Shown here one piece after another: positions 54,221-61,846 of a DNA stretch of 64,000 bases. The DNA comes from Hydrogenophilales bacterium (lineage in GTDB: Bacteria; Pseudomonadota; Gammaproteobacteria; Burkholderiales; Eutrophovitaceae): positions 1-64,000 of the forward strand of contig CACOJS010000004.1 in NCBI GenBank assembly GCA_902627495.1. Direction: 5' to 3'. The translations under genes and the position numbers were made by a program. Under the pieces are notes generated by a model that was not told the DNA's origin, made no database searches, and worked only from the letters and a program-made list of their open reading frames with translations. How positions within the stretch are numbered: position 1 is the first letter of the stretch; every line of letters begins with the position of its first letter.

Positions 54221-54709
54221 CTAATGTTCGTGCTTAGGATAGTACGGGCCTAGAGCTTGGATAGCCGCGGTCAAATCAGCACTCGCTGCTAGAGATGCAT
54301 TCTGTTTCACCTTCATCGCCGCCACGATCACAGTGTGATGTTTACTCAATCTGTCTAGGTAATCTTGCTGACCTGATTTAATTCGTTGCGTTAGAAAATA
54401 GTTTGTGATAACTGTTATTATGTTATCAGCGTGATTTTCCTTGTTTGTAACCCATCGGACCAATTGGTTATACGAAACAGCGACTGATCGGTTTGCCTGA
54501 TCGGCATGCAGCAACTCACTAATTTCAATAATCTGGTTCGTGGCCTTTTCAATGGTCGCGGAGTCTTCGACCATGGATTGGTAACGAGCATGGTCGTCGT
54601 AAATACCGCAGGGAATTTGGCAGTGTGCAAAAGCAACCTGGCCACTACCTAAAAATATAAACAAAAGGGAACCAGCGGATAACATTTCATAAATTCTCAT
54701 CATTTTCAA
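54221..54709 (-). CDS. sodN: Nickel superoxide dismutase with Sec signal peptide
   Basis: The product is 162 residues. Cleavage of the signal peptide at VAFA-H would expose HCQIPCGIY, the nickel-hook motif H-C-x-x-P-C-G in which His1, Cys2 and Cys6 bind nickel. The helical body follows the SodN pattern (VSYNQLVRWVTNKENHADNI, YFLTQRIKSG, HHTVIVAAMKVKQ). Other SodN precursors use a short leader cut by the peptidase SodX; here a full hydrophobic signal (residues 7-28) suggests export with direct maturation by signal peptidase. No sodX was seen nearby. It removes superoxide, probably in the periplasm. It lies 168 bases downstream of a tiny membrane protein gene on the same strand, near a CsoR-type metal operon. 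Confidence 0.93.
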   Translation of the reverse strand: MKMMRIYEMLSAGSLLFIFLGSGQVAFAHCQIPCGIYDDHARYQSMVEDSATIEKATNQIIEISELLHADQANRSVAVSYNQLVRWVTNKENHADNIITVITNYFLTQRIKSGQQDYLDRLSKHHTVIVAAMKVKQNASLAASADLTAAIQALGPYYPKHEH

Positions 54710-54736
54710 TCCTTTCTTCTAGTTTGGTTTTTAAAT

Positions 54737-54864
54737 ACCGCCCTACAAAAATGCGGTTGATTCTTATTAGCCCCGGTGGCTAAGCACGGAGTCACGTGTC
54801 CGCTACCTTGGGATAGCTGCCATATCACTACCTTCGACCGACTCACAAAATCATGGAATGGCAG
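54737..54864 (-). ncRNA. Structured leader upstream of sodN (candidate cis-regulatory RNA)
   Basis: The complement contains four potential hairpins: CTGCCAT/ATGGCAG (54817-54823 with 54858-54864), CGGA/TCCG around GTCACGTG, TTAGCC/GGCTAA with a 5-base loop (54767-54783) and ACCGC/GCGGT (54737-54757). The strip is richer in G+C than other intergenic DNA here. I do not recognise a known riboswitch class. Confidence 0.4.
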
Positions 54865-54876
54865 TTACTTTATCAA

Positions 54877-55047
54877 TTAGCTAACCCGCTGCACCACGAA
54901 ACCAATAGCCAATGCGAGAGCGGCTGCCCCTATCATGAGCACACCAATATGATCAAATAGACGGTGGATTTTTTGCCTCCAGTAACTCTGATAGTTTTTC
55001 GGTTTGTAAGTTGTCCATTTTTGTATTTGTTTCTGTACTACGTTCAT
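54877..55047 (-). CDS. Small single-helix membrane protein
   Basis: A 56-residue frame with GGGAGGAAGT just before ATG 55047. A basic amphipathic N-terminus (VVQKQIQKWTTYKPKNYQSY) is followed by one membrane helix, IGVLMIGAAALALAIGFVVQ. It is upstream of sodN on the same strand and could be cotranscribed. No family is recognised. The strong ribosome-binding site and membrane topology favour a real gene. Confidence 0.55.
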   Translation of the reverse strand: MNVVQKQIQKWTTYKPKNYQSYWRQKIHRLFDHIGVLMIGAAALALAIGFVVQRVS

Positions 55048-55264
55048 ACCACTTCCTCCCTACAAAATTGATGTATTAATTCAAGTAAACCATTCAGACT
55101 GTCTTGGGCCTGTTTAGTTCCCCAATAAGAGAATGATTCAATTTTTTTTTGGGAGGCTATCCGCCGAACTAAGATAAGATTTATATCTCACGGAAACCCC
55201 CTGACAGTCCCTCCAGTGGGTCTGGCCTCAACAACAAAACTTGATCATAGACACCCAATAGCGT

Positions 55265-55287
55265 AATATACCCCCTATGGGTATATT
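55265..55287. promoter_or_regulatory. CsoR-type metal repressor operator
   Basis: The perfect inverted repeat AATATACCC-CCTAT-GGGTATATT matches the ATACCCCCTATGGGTAT operators bound by CsoR/RcnR/FrmR-family repressors. The gene for such a repressor is the last in the operon (56716). The ATG of the first gene lies inside the operator, so binding would block both promoter and start. Confidence 0.85.
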
Positions 55288-55885
55288 CAAGTTACTTCTT
55301 CTTTTATTCGCCTTCGGGATTGGTTCAGCTATGGCTCGCCCCATATCTTACCCCGGGGGGGGAACGCTAATGTATAAACACAACGCGGCGTCAGAAACAT
55401 TGTTTTACCACTACTCCCCATCGTTCAAATATTCATTGGGTATTGAGGGAGTACAGGACAAAAGACGAGAGAAAAACTACTGTTATCTCAGAGGAACATA
55501 TCTGGTAGACAGGAAAAATACAGTTTCATCGCAGAGAAACTTATACACACAGGTAGGCTTATCTTCAAATGGAGCTGAGGAGTATTTTTATGGTGCCCAT
55601 GGAGACTGGGAAACTCGGAAATATTTTATGGGTTTCGCATTGAAAAAAACTCAAACTAATGACCAAATCAATGACTTTTATAGGGCAATAACATTGGGAG
55701 TTGCACCCTATTTAGGAGATTACGGGGATATTCACACATGGTTAATGGTCAAACACATGCGAGATTCGTATGGTAGCGAATGGGAAACTTTTCCGGTTAT
55801 TAGGCTTTTTAAGGGAAATTTTTTTTTTGAAGCAGGTTATTCAGATTACACCAGGTTAGATTTGCATGTGATGTACAGATTCTAG
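55277..55885 (+). CDS. Predicted outer membrane beta-barrel protein of a metal operon
   Basis: The product is 202 residues. Signal peptide MGIFKLLLLLFAFGIGSAMA is followed by RPISYPGGGTLMYKHNAASE and alternating strands (LFYHYSPSFKYSLGIEGV, YLRGTYLVDRKN, TRKYFMGFALKKT, NFFFEAGYSDYTRLDLHVMYRF). The terminal Phe and final strand are typical of outer membrane barrels. Its ATG lies within the CsoR-type operator, implying a leaderless or near-leaderless transcript, although a start further down cannot be excluded. It is the first gene of a four-gene operon with an HMA protein, a MerT-like protein and the repressor, so a role in metal passage is inferred. Confidence 0.7.
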   Translation: MGIFKLLLLLFAFGIGSAMARPISYPGGGTLMYKHNAASETLFYHYSPSFKYSLGIEGVQDKRREKNYCYLRGTYLVDRKNTVSSQRNLYTQVGLSSNGAEEYFYGAHGDWETRKYFMGFALKKTQTNDQINDFYRAITLGVAPYLGDYGDIHTWLMVKHMRDSYGSEWETFPVIRLFKGNFFFEAGYSDYTRLDLHVMYRF

Positions 55886-55911
55886 CCTGTTCATTTTTAA
55901 AGGAGAACAAA

Positions 55912-56319
55912 ATGAGATTGCTCTTTATCTATTTACTTATCATAAGTGTTCCCACTTTTGCGGACAGCTGTCATACGGGAGAAGCTCACGGTGATCATGC
56001 CCATTCAAGTGATAACCATGTTAATGAGTCTCATCCGATAGTCGTCGATGATCAAAAGTTACGAACCCTGACCAAAGGTAAACAAAACGTAAAAGTGGCA
56101 GTTGTTAGTGTGAAAGGTATGGTTTGTGATTTCTGTGCAAGAGGTTTAGAGAAGACTTTTAAGAAAGACAGTTCAGTGATTACATTAGACGTTGATTTAA
56201 AAAAAGGTATGCTCCTCATTGTTTACAATAAAAACAAAGAAATACTTTTTAGCGAAATAAAGAAAAAAATAATTGCGAATGGCCAAGAACCTATAGCCAT
56301 GGAAATCCGGGAAATTTAA
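55912..56319 (+). CDS. Periplasmic heavy-metal-associated (HMA) domain protein
   Basis: The product is 135 residues. Signal peptide MRLLFIYLLIISVPTFA is followed by a histidine-rich segment (HTGEAHGDHAHSSDNHVNES, residues 21-40) able to bind metal, then an HMA fold with GMVCDFCARG (Cys72 and Cys75) and IKKKIIANGQEP. This is a MerP/CopZ-like chaperone placed outside the cytoplasm. AAAGGAGAAC precedes the ATG. It abuts the MerT-like gene, supporting hand-off from this protein to that membrane protein as in mercury uptake systems; the metal is more likely copper given the repressor type. Confidence 0.88.
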   Translation: MRLLFIYLLIISVPTFADSCHTGEAHGDHAHSSDNHVNESHPIVVDDQKLRTLTKGKQNVKVAVVSVKGMVCDFCARGLEKTFKKDSSVITLDVDLKKGMLLIVYNKNKEILFSEIKKKIIANGQEPIAMEIREI

Positions 56320-56712
56320 GTGCGAGCGGTTGAAATTAGAAACACCAAAGGCAACACAGCGGTGAGCTTGGTATCCTTGTTTGCGTCATCCGCAACACTA
56401 ATCTGCTGTGCACTACCTGCCCTTTTTGTTACACTCGGAGCAGGTGCATCTTTGGTCAGCTTCTTAGGATTGTTTCCGTTCCTGATCGTGCTCTCGCAAT
56501 ACAAAATCTTAGTTTCTATAGTGGCACTATTTTTAATCATAGTTGCTGGATATGTTAACTATAGAACTAGTAAAATGCCCTGCCCGATTGATGAAAATCT
56601 CGCACAAACTTGCAATCGGGCTCGAAAGCTCTCACAATTGATTTATTACAGCTCAGGCTTACTTTTTGTTTTTGCTACATTATTCACCTACGTAATTCCG
56701 AAATTTATTTAA
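56320..56712 (+). CDS. MerT-like membrane transport protein
   Basis: The product is 130 residues from GTG 56320, directly after the HMA gene stop. The first helix contains the adjacent cysteines C29-C30 in TLICCALPALFVTLGAGASL, as in the mercuric transporter MerT and related heavy-metal proteins. Further helices are FLIVLSQYKILVSIVALFLII and YYSSGLLFVFATLFTYVI, and a loop CPIDENLAQTCNRARKL offers two more cysteines. It probably passes a soft metal between the HMA protein and the cytosol. Direction and metal are not defined by sequence. Confidence 0.8.
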   Translation: MRAVEIRNTKGNTAVSLVSLFASSATLICCALPALFVTLGAGASLVSFLGLFPFLIVLSQYKILVSIVALFLIIVAGYVNYRTSKMPCPIDENLAQTCNRARKLSQLIYYSSGLLFVFATLFTYVIPKFI

Positions 56713-56715
56713 TAC

Positions 56716-56976
56716 ATGAGTCATCCATCACATACAGACCAACTTTCAAGCTTAAAACGTATCGAGGGGCAAGTGCGTGGAATCCAAAGATTGATTGAGG
56801 AAGGTAAATACTGCGTTGATATTCTTAATCAAGTCAAAGCGATTAGAAAGGCTATATCAACGGTAGAAGGTAAAATACTTGAGAAACACCTTCGCTCCTG
56901 CCTAAAAAAAACACTAACTGATAGCCATCAATTCGATAATAAGGTTGAGGAAATAATGAGAGTAATTAAACGGTAA
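56716..56976 (+). CDS. CsoR/RcnR/FrmR-family metal-sensing repressor
   Basis: An 86-residue all-helical repressor (DUF156). LKRIEGQVRGIQRLIEEG is the family signature. Cys33 (KYCVDIL), His58 and Cys62 (EKHLRSC) reproduce the Cys-His-Cys copper(I) site of CsoR. The extra histidines at positions 3 and 6 resemble the N-terminal ligands of RcnR, so nickel/cobalt sensing cannot be excluded. It starts three bases after the MerT-like stop. The operator at 55265 indicates autoregulation of the four-gene operon. Confidence 0.92.
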   Translation: MSHPSHTDQLSSLKRIEGQVRGIQRLIEEGKYCVDILNQVKAIRKAISTVEGKILEKHLRSCLKKTLTDSHQFDNKVEEIMRVIKR

Positions 56977-57095
56977 TTATTGATAGCTCACTTAAGTTTC
57001 TGTAAACAAAAGATACACACTACTTACTTGTAAAGTGACGAATAATTGAAATTGTTATTACCATAAAAATTGGCTAAACTAGGGTTGCTCTATAC

Positions 57096-57316
57096 AATTG
57101 TTGGGAGAAACCAACCTAGATAATTTTTTATTTAAGTGCCCTTAGAGTTTAGTGGGCTAGGTTTGGTGCCGAAGGAGCAAATGTCTCTAAATCTCTCAGG
57201 CAAAAGTATCAATGATTGTGAGCAGTCTGGAGAGCGGTCTTCTGACCCACCGACGGGGATAACCGACATTTGCCTAATGTTCGGGAAACTCTCAGGTTTC
57301 ATGACAGACGAGGCAA
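57096..57316 (+). ncRNA. Tandem glycine riboswitch
   Basis: Two glycine aptamers lie in series. The first has GGGAGA, GCCGAAGGAGCAA and CTCTCAGGCAAAAG. The second begins GGAGAG (57229) and has CCACCGACGGGGATAACCG, AAACTCTCAGG and GACAGA. These are the conserved core strings of the glycine riboswitch, and the short linker between aptamers is typical. Glycine binding should allow expression of the downstream amino acid oxidase. Confidence 0.95.
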
Positions 57317-57349
57317 GGGGGGGCGAGCTCGAGTTGCGACTCGTCTTTT
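57307..57349 (+). terminator. Expression-platform terminator hairpin of the glycine riboswitch
   Basis: GACGAG pairs with CTCGTC, with inner CAA/TTG and CGAGCTCG pairing, followed by TTTTA. The left arm overlaps the 3' end of aptamer 2, so ligand-stabilised P1 could compete with the terminator, consistent with an ON switch. Confidence 0.75.
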
Positions 57350-57380
57350 ACTTGTGTTTTATCTGTTAAGGGACTAAATA

Positions 57381-58604
57381 ATGAAACACATTGCAATTGT
57401 AGGAGCAGGCGTAACAGGCGTTACAACCGCCTTCGTTCTTAGCCGTCTAGGTTATCAAGTGACAGTGTTCGATAAAAATCGTTATCCAGCCATGGAAACA
57501 TCATTTGCCAATGGAGGACAGCTGTCGGCTAGCAACGCCGAGGTTTGGTCAAGTGTGCGGACTATATTGAGAGGCCTTAGGTGGATATTTCGTAAAGATG
57601 CACCATTCCTAGTCAATCTTTGGCCCAGCTGGCATAAGTATAGCTGGCTTGCCGAGTTTCTGGGTTCGAGTAGGAACTATGAGGAAAATACTATCCAAAC
57701 TGCCGAACTGGCAATCCGATCTCGAGAATACACATTTAAATTTGCAGCAGAGGCTGGGATTGAATTCGATTGCTCGAGCAGTGGGATTCTACATTTTTAT
57801 CAATCTAGATCTGAATTAGAACATGCCAAAAAAGTATCAAAATTACTAGCGATGGCAGGCGTGGAAAGACAGCTACTTACACCATCCGAAATATATGAGC
57901 TTGAACCAAACCTAAAGAGCAAAGTAATTGGAGGATATTATACACCTGACGATTTCACAGGTGATGCCCACAAGTTCTCTACATCACTTGCTAATACTTG
58001 TATCCAAAAAGGGGTTAATTTCAAAATGCAATCTTATGTCTCTGATATAAATCAGGACGGACCCAAAATTGATTTGAATATTATTGATATGGAGGAAGTA
58101 AATCATCGAGAAGAGTTTGATGCAGTCGTCGTTGCAGCCGGAATAGAGAGTCGAGCTATTGCACAAGCACTTGGAGATAGAATCAACATTTACCCGGTAA
58201 AAGGCTACTCCATAACCTTGCATTTAATGGATTCAATTTCTCAATCGAAAGCACCTAGAATGTCGTTACTTGACGATGAGGCTAAAATCGTAACCTCAAG
58301 GCTTGGTGCAGATCGGTTTCGTATAGCGGGTACTGCTGAAATTAATGGCAATAACTTGGATATCAGAGCCGACCGTATAAAGCCACTATTACAATGGGCT
58401 GAGACTAACTTTCCTGATGTACGTACCGAGTTTTTTACCCCCTGGGCTGGGCTACGCCCAATGACGCCTAGCATGATGCCCCGTATCGGTCCTGGTAGGA
58501 ATAGCCGTGTATTTTATAACACTGGCCACGGGCATTTGGGCTGGACCTTATCGTGCATCTCAGCACAAATAATAGGAGACATCATACATTTACACATTGA
58601 TTAG
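57381..58604 (+). CDS. FAD-dependent D-amino acid dehydrogenase / glycine oxidase-like (DadA family)
   Basis: A 407-residue protein. The N-terminal FAD motif is IAIVGAGVTGVTTAFVLSRLGYQVTVFDK (GxGxxG, acidic end). SFANGGQLSASNAEVW is the DadA flavin loop, FTGDAHKFSTSL and VVVAAGIESRAIAQALG follow, and GLRPMTPSMMPRIG with NTGHGHLGWTLS closes the DAO fold. DadA-type enzymes oxidise D-amino acids; the glycine riboswitch upstream argues that glycine or a glycine derivative (sarcosine-like) is the substrate or product. The protein is slightly shorter than E. coli DadA (432). The start follows AAGGGACTAAATA. It is a single-gene unit. Confidence 0.92.
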   Translation: MKHIAIVGAGVTGVTTAFVLSRLGYQVTVFDKNRYPAMETSFANGGQLSASNAEVWSSVRTILRGLRWIFRKDAPFLVNLWPSWHKYSWLAEFLGSSRNYEENTIQTAELAIRSREYTFKFAAEAGIEFDCSSSGILHFYQSRSELEHAKKVSKLLAMAGVERQLLTPSEIYELEPNLKSKVIGGYYTPDDFTGDAHKFSTSLANTCIQKGVNFKMQSYVSDINQDGPKIDLNIIDMEEVNHREEFDAVVVAAGIESRAIAQALGDRINIYPVKGYSITLHLMDSISQSKAPRMSLLDDEAKIVTSRLGADRFRIAGTAEINGNNLDIRADRIKPLLQWAETNFPDVRTEFFTPWAGLRPMTPSMMPRIGPGRNSRVFYNTGHGHLGWTLSCISAQIIGDIIHLHID

Positions 58605-58634
58605 TAAAAGTCACACAGGAGAATTATCTAATAT

Positions 58635-59258
58635 CTATGATCTGTATGCCCCCTTTTTTGTCTCTGGATTAGCTTTCTTAAATAATAATAATCGATTATT
58701 GGAGGGCATCTCAAATTCGTCCATCAATTTAATTTGAAATTCAGAAGCGACTGCCACTACATCCTCATAATTTCTAACTCCAGCTCCCTCATATTGAATC
58801 TGAATAGATTGATCAAACAATTCATTACTTTCAGATAAGTGCTTTCCCCCATACCTAAACGGTCCATAAACGCTAAGAATACCATTCTTTTCAAGAATAT
58901 TTGATACCCCTTGGAACATTTTCTGAACCGAATGCCAAGGCATTATGTGTAAAGTGTTTGCTGTAAAAACTGCATCTACGGCAGACAATGGCCATTCATC
59001 CATACCTACGTCCAAAAAAATTGGTTCTCGTAGATTGTTTAGAGATGCTTCATTTATCCAGGTGCTTATTCCATCATGATTGACAGCTAGATCTGAGGTT
59101 TGCCAACTTAGAAAAGGCAGTGCTGAGGCGAAATATACTGCATGCTGTCCCGTTCCTGAACCGATCTCCAGAACCGTTCGCACAGCGGTGAATGCCTCTC
59201 TCAGAATTTTTAGTATAGGTTTTTTATTTCGTTCACAAGCAGCAGAAAATGGTTTCAT
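58635..59258 (-). CDS. DUF938 SAM-dependent methyltransferase
   Basis: A 207-residue protein. SAACERNKKPILKILREAF and VLEIGSGTGQHAVYFASALP (SAM motif I) are DUF938 hallmarks. WQTSDLAVNHDGISTWI, FTANTLHIMPWHSVQKMF and GILSVYGPFRYGGKHLSESN follow, as does RDYEDV-like VRNYEDVVAVA. The substrate of DUF938 proteins is unknown. It is convergent with the DadA-like gene, 30 bases away, and appears to be a monocistronic conserved gammaproteobacterial gene. Confidence 0.9.
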   Translation of the reverse strand: MKPFSAACERNKKPILKILREAFTAVRTVLEIGSGTGQHAVYFASALPFLSWQTSDLAVNHDGISTWINEASLNNLREPIFLDVGMDEWPLSAVDAVFTANTLHIMPWHSVQKMFQGVSNILEKNGILSVYGPFRYGGKHLSESNELFDQSIQIQYEGAGVRNYEDVVAVASEFQIKLMDEFEMPSNNRLLLFKKANPETKKGAYRS

Positions 59259-59493
59259 GGAACTATTATATCAAGAGATGACACAAGTCTAGAGCAAACC
59301 TCACATTAAAAAAAGCTTGACCATTTGGTGGTATAAAAAGCCGTTACTCTTCCTACCTAAATCAATCTACCTTATTTCTAAATTTTCCATCGCGTGTATT
59401 GCGGGGTATGATCAGTCCATCTCACAAAAATATAGTAAAGCTGTTACCGCGAGAAGTTGGATTTAAATATTAATACTTAAATAGGAGCACAAT

Positions 59494-59868
59494 ATGGTAA
59501 ACCCATTTGCTGATCAACGCCGATTTATGAATGCTTGCGATCAATCCACAAATGATGAATTTAACCGTGAACAGTATGATTTGTATAGGCAACTTATTTC
59601 CGAAGAAGTCTGTGAGTTAGAGGAAGCCGTAGCTACTGAAGATAGAGTAGAACAGCTAGATGCCTTAATTGATATTTTAGTTGTTACTATAGGTGCTATT
59701 CATTCAATGGGAGCGGATGCAGAGGGAGCTTGGAATGAAGTTTTGCAAAGTAATATGGCAAAAATAGACCAGTCAACCGGAAAAGTTATAAAGCGGAAAG
59801 ATGGAAAGGTCTTAAAGCCTGAGGGATGGAAAGCTCCAAATCTTTTACCATTTCTATATTTCAATTGA
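59494..59868 (+). CDS. MazG-like nucleotide pyrophosphohydrolase
   Basis: A 124-residue all-alpha NTP-PPase. ISEEVCELEEAVATEDRVEQ and LDALIDILVVTIGAIHSMG give the E-x-x-E...D-x-x-x-D metal-binding pattern of the MazG/PRA-PH superfamily. GKVIKRKDGKVLKPEGWKAP at the end is a conserved tail in this group that closes on the active site. It probably hydrolyses non-canonical nucleoside triphosphates. AGGAGCAC precedes the ATG. It has no partner genes. Confidence 0.85.
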   Translation: MVNPFADQRRFMNACDQSTNDEFNREQYDLYRQLISEEVCELEEAVATEDRVEQLDALIDILVVTIGAIHSMGADAEGAWNEVLQSNMAKIDQSTGKVIKRKDGKVLKPEGWKAPNLLPFLYFN

Positions 59869-60208
59869 TGCTAGAACAAATAAATAGCTGGCAGGTGCAT
59901 CTCTTCTAACATAGTCTATGTCTTTTTATATGAATAAACAGTTAGGTTTGATATAAATGGGGAAAATGTAATGCAAAGCTAACCATCCGACTTAGGCAAT
60001 AAGGCCACTTTAGCTAATGGGCGTACTCTGCCTTTCAATCGATGGGCATTTTCTAAGGTACGAAGTATAATTTCAACAGCTAACATGGCTAGCAGTATTA
60101 ATTTTTTTCAGCAAGAGAAAATGACGATTTGATCGATTCCATCGTATTAGGTGACATGAGTATTTGCCAAACCTGCAGATTCACTAATCTATTCATTTGA
60201 TTAGATAA
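59869..60208. other. Intergenic region between MazG-like gene and cyclase 6
   Basis: About 340 bases without a supported gene. The complement has a 35-codon frame (59979-60086) that looks like the C-terminal end of a protein, without a ribosome-binding site. No repeat B copy is recognisable after the cyclase stop here. Confidence 0.4.
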
Positions 60209-61753
60209 TTATATTTTTTTTAACAGCATCTCGATGTTCTTATTCATGTCTCTCATACTGCGTCTCATAATTTCCATATCTTTTTCCAGCTTCCTAATCT
60301 GGGATACTTCTTTTTTAGTTTGCTTTATCTTTACCTTAGCTTTTTTACTTTTAGCTTTGCTTGTAATGACAGAAAACACCTTAATCTCTCGACTGATACC
60401 CTTCATCTGAATCGTCTCTCGCTCTTCCACCTCAACGATATCTTGGGCATGTGCATAAGTCTCATAAGACATTAAGATACCATCGGCATCAGATCCAGCT
60501 TCCAATCTCTGTGCCACATTGACTTCACCACCTATAATTGTATAGGTAAGTCTCTGGTCACTTCCGAAATTACCTACATTACAATAACCAGTATTGATAC
60601 CCATTCGAACTTGAAAAGGATCAGCAAAACCCTCGTTTCTCCATTTCGTTTGAAGAATGGTAATCTGCTCCTGCATCCTTAGGGCCATCTCGACACAGGA
60701 ACGAGCGTCTTCACGCTCGCCCTTAGAAATAGGATCACCAAAAAACAGCATCATGGCATCACCAATATATTTATCAATGGTCGCCCCATATTTTATTGCA
60801 ATTGCCGTCATCTCAGAAAAGTATTCATTTAGGTATTTTGTTAAGTCTTCCGGTTGAAGTCCTTCAGAAGTCGAAGTAAAGTTTGCAATATCACTGAAAA
60901 AAATAGTGAGTTTTTTCCTACGAGTGGCAATCTCGGTGTCATGCTCCCCTTTTGCTAATGCATCATGAATATGCGGTGGTGTGTATTTTCCTAATTGTGT
61001 CAACAAACTTTCAATTTTAGCTACTTGTCTATTAGAATCTCTCAAAACACTACGAATTAACTGGTCTCTTATCTCCATTTTTCTATTAGTAACAATTTCC
61101 GACTGCGACAGTTTAGATAATTTTCGCTTAAACACAATGTTATAAACATTTCTAGTAAAACCATATCCTGATACGGTTTGATCCTGATCAACCGTTAATT
61201 TATACTCCCAAAACTTTTCAAAAAATTTTGCAAAATGAAATTTTGTGGTCCCAAACATAAATGACGATTGATAAGGCATTGAAGCGGTCACAAAAGTATA
61301 TCGAAATTTATTCCGCCCCAGTACATCTAACCGGGCCCCATAATCAATACCGATACTCTGACTATTTTTCTTAATTAACTTATCAATACTATTTACTAGG
61401 CATTGAAGAATATTTTTCAGAGCCTCACTATGATCAGCATAATCCCCCGATAAAAGTTTACCTTGATTCCGGACGTACTCTCTTTGTGTTTCTTTAACAA
61501 CACCAGTCTGAAATGACTCTCCATTACTAAACCCAAATGCCATCAATGCATCTTCGCCAAACCGATCTAACAGTGCTTTATGTAACCTATTACGAAGCTC
61601 AAATGGATAGAGCTTATTTTCATCTATTTTCGTCACCCCATAATCCGCCAACACCTGTCTGCCAATGTCTCCAAAGGTTTCCATGGTTGCGATAGTGGAT
61701 AAAATCACATTTCCCTTCACAGTAATAGGTTTGTTTTTTCTCGTATTTTTCAT
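60209..61753 (-). CDS. Soluble class III cyclase with local-family N-terminal domain (6)
   Basis: The product is 514 residues, separated by 13 kb from the other family members. N-terminal domain: ITVKGNVILSTIATMETFGDIGRQVLADYGV..YPFELRNRLHKALLDRFGEDALMAFGFSNGES. The middle part YTFVTASMPYQSSFMFGTTK and QTVSGYGFTRNVYNIVFK has the GYGF element shared with cyclases 3 and 5. The catalytic domain has FFSDIANFT, KYGATIDKYIGDAMMLFFGD, LTYTIIGGEVNVAQRLEAGS, all functional positions kept. The coiled tail ends MEIMRRSMRDMNKNIEMLLK. Repeat A copy 9 lies upstream, between this gene and the unrelated cyclase on the plus strand. Confidence 0.92.
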   Translation of the reverse strand: MKNTRKNKPITVKGNVILSTIATMETFGDIGRQVLADYGVTKIDENKLYPFELRNRLHKALLDRFGEDALMAFGFSNGESFQTGVVKETQREYVRNQGKLLSGDYADHSEALKNILQCLVNSIDKLIKKNSQSIGIDYGARLDVLGRNKFRYTFVTASMPYQSSFMFGTTKFHFAKFFEKFWEYKLTVDQDQTVSGYGFTRNVYNIVFKRKLSKLSQSEIVTNRKMEIRDQLIRSVLRDSNRQVAKIESLLTQLGKYTPPHIHDALAKGEHDTEIATRRKKLTIFFSDIANFTSTSEGLQPEDLTKYLNEYFSEMTAIAIKYGATIDKYIGDAMMLFFGDPISKGEREDARSCVEMALRMQEQITILQTKWRNEGFADPFQVRMGINTGYCNVGNFGSDQRLTYTIIGGEVNVAQRLEAGSDADGILMSYETYAHAQDIVEVEERETIQMKGISREIKVFSVITSKAKSKKAKVKIKQTKKEVSQIRKLEKDMEIMRRSMRDMNKNIEMLLKKI

Positions 61754-61846
61754 CTACAAATTTTTTAAAAGTACACATTTATGATTGAATATTATTTCTA
61801 AAATATCCAACCTTGATTGAGGTATTAACCCAATTTCCCTGATAAA

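Noticed and set aside
54710-54876. Known riboswitch (cobalamin, manganese or NiCo class) upstream of sodN
   Set aside because: None of the conserved core strings of those classes could be matched; only generic hairpins are visible.
59979-60086. Minus-strand 35-codon frame beginning MLAVEIILRTLENAHRLKG
   Set aside because: No ribosome-binding site and no homology that I can name; it may be the C-terminal scrap of a lost gene.
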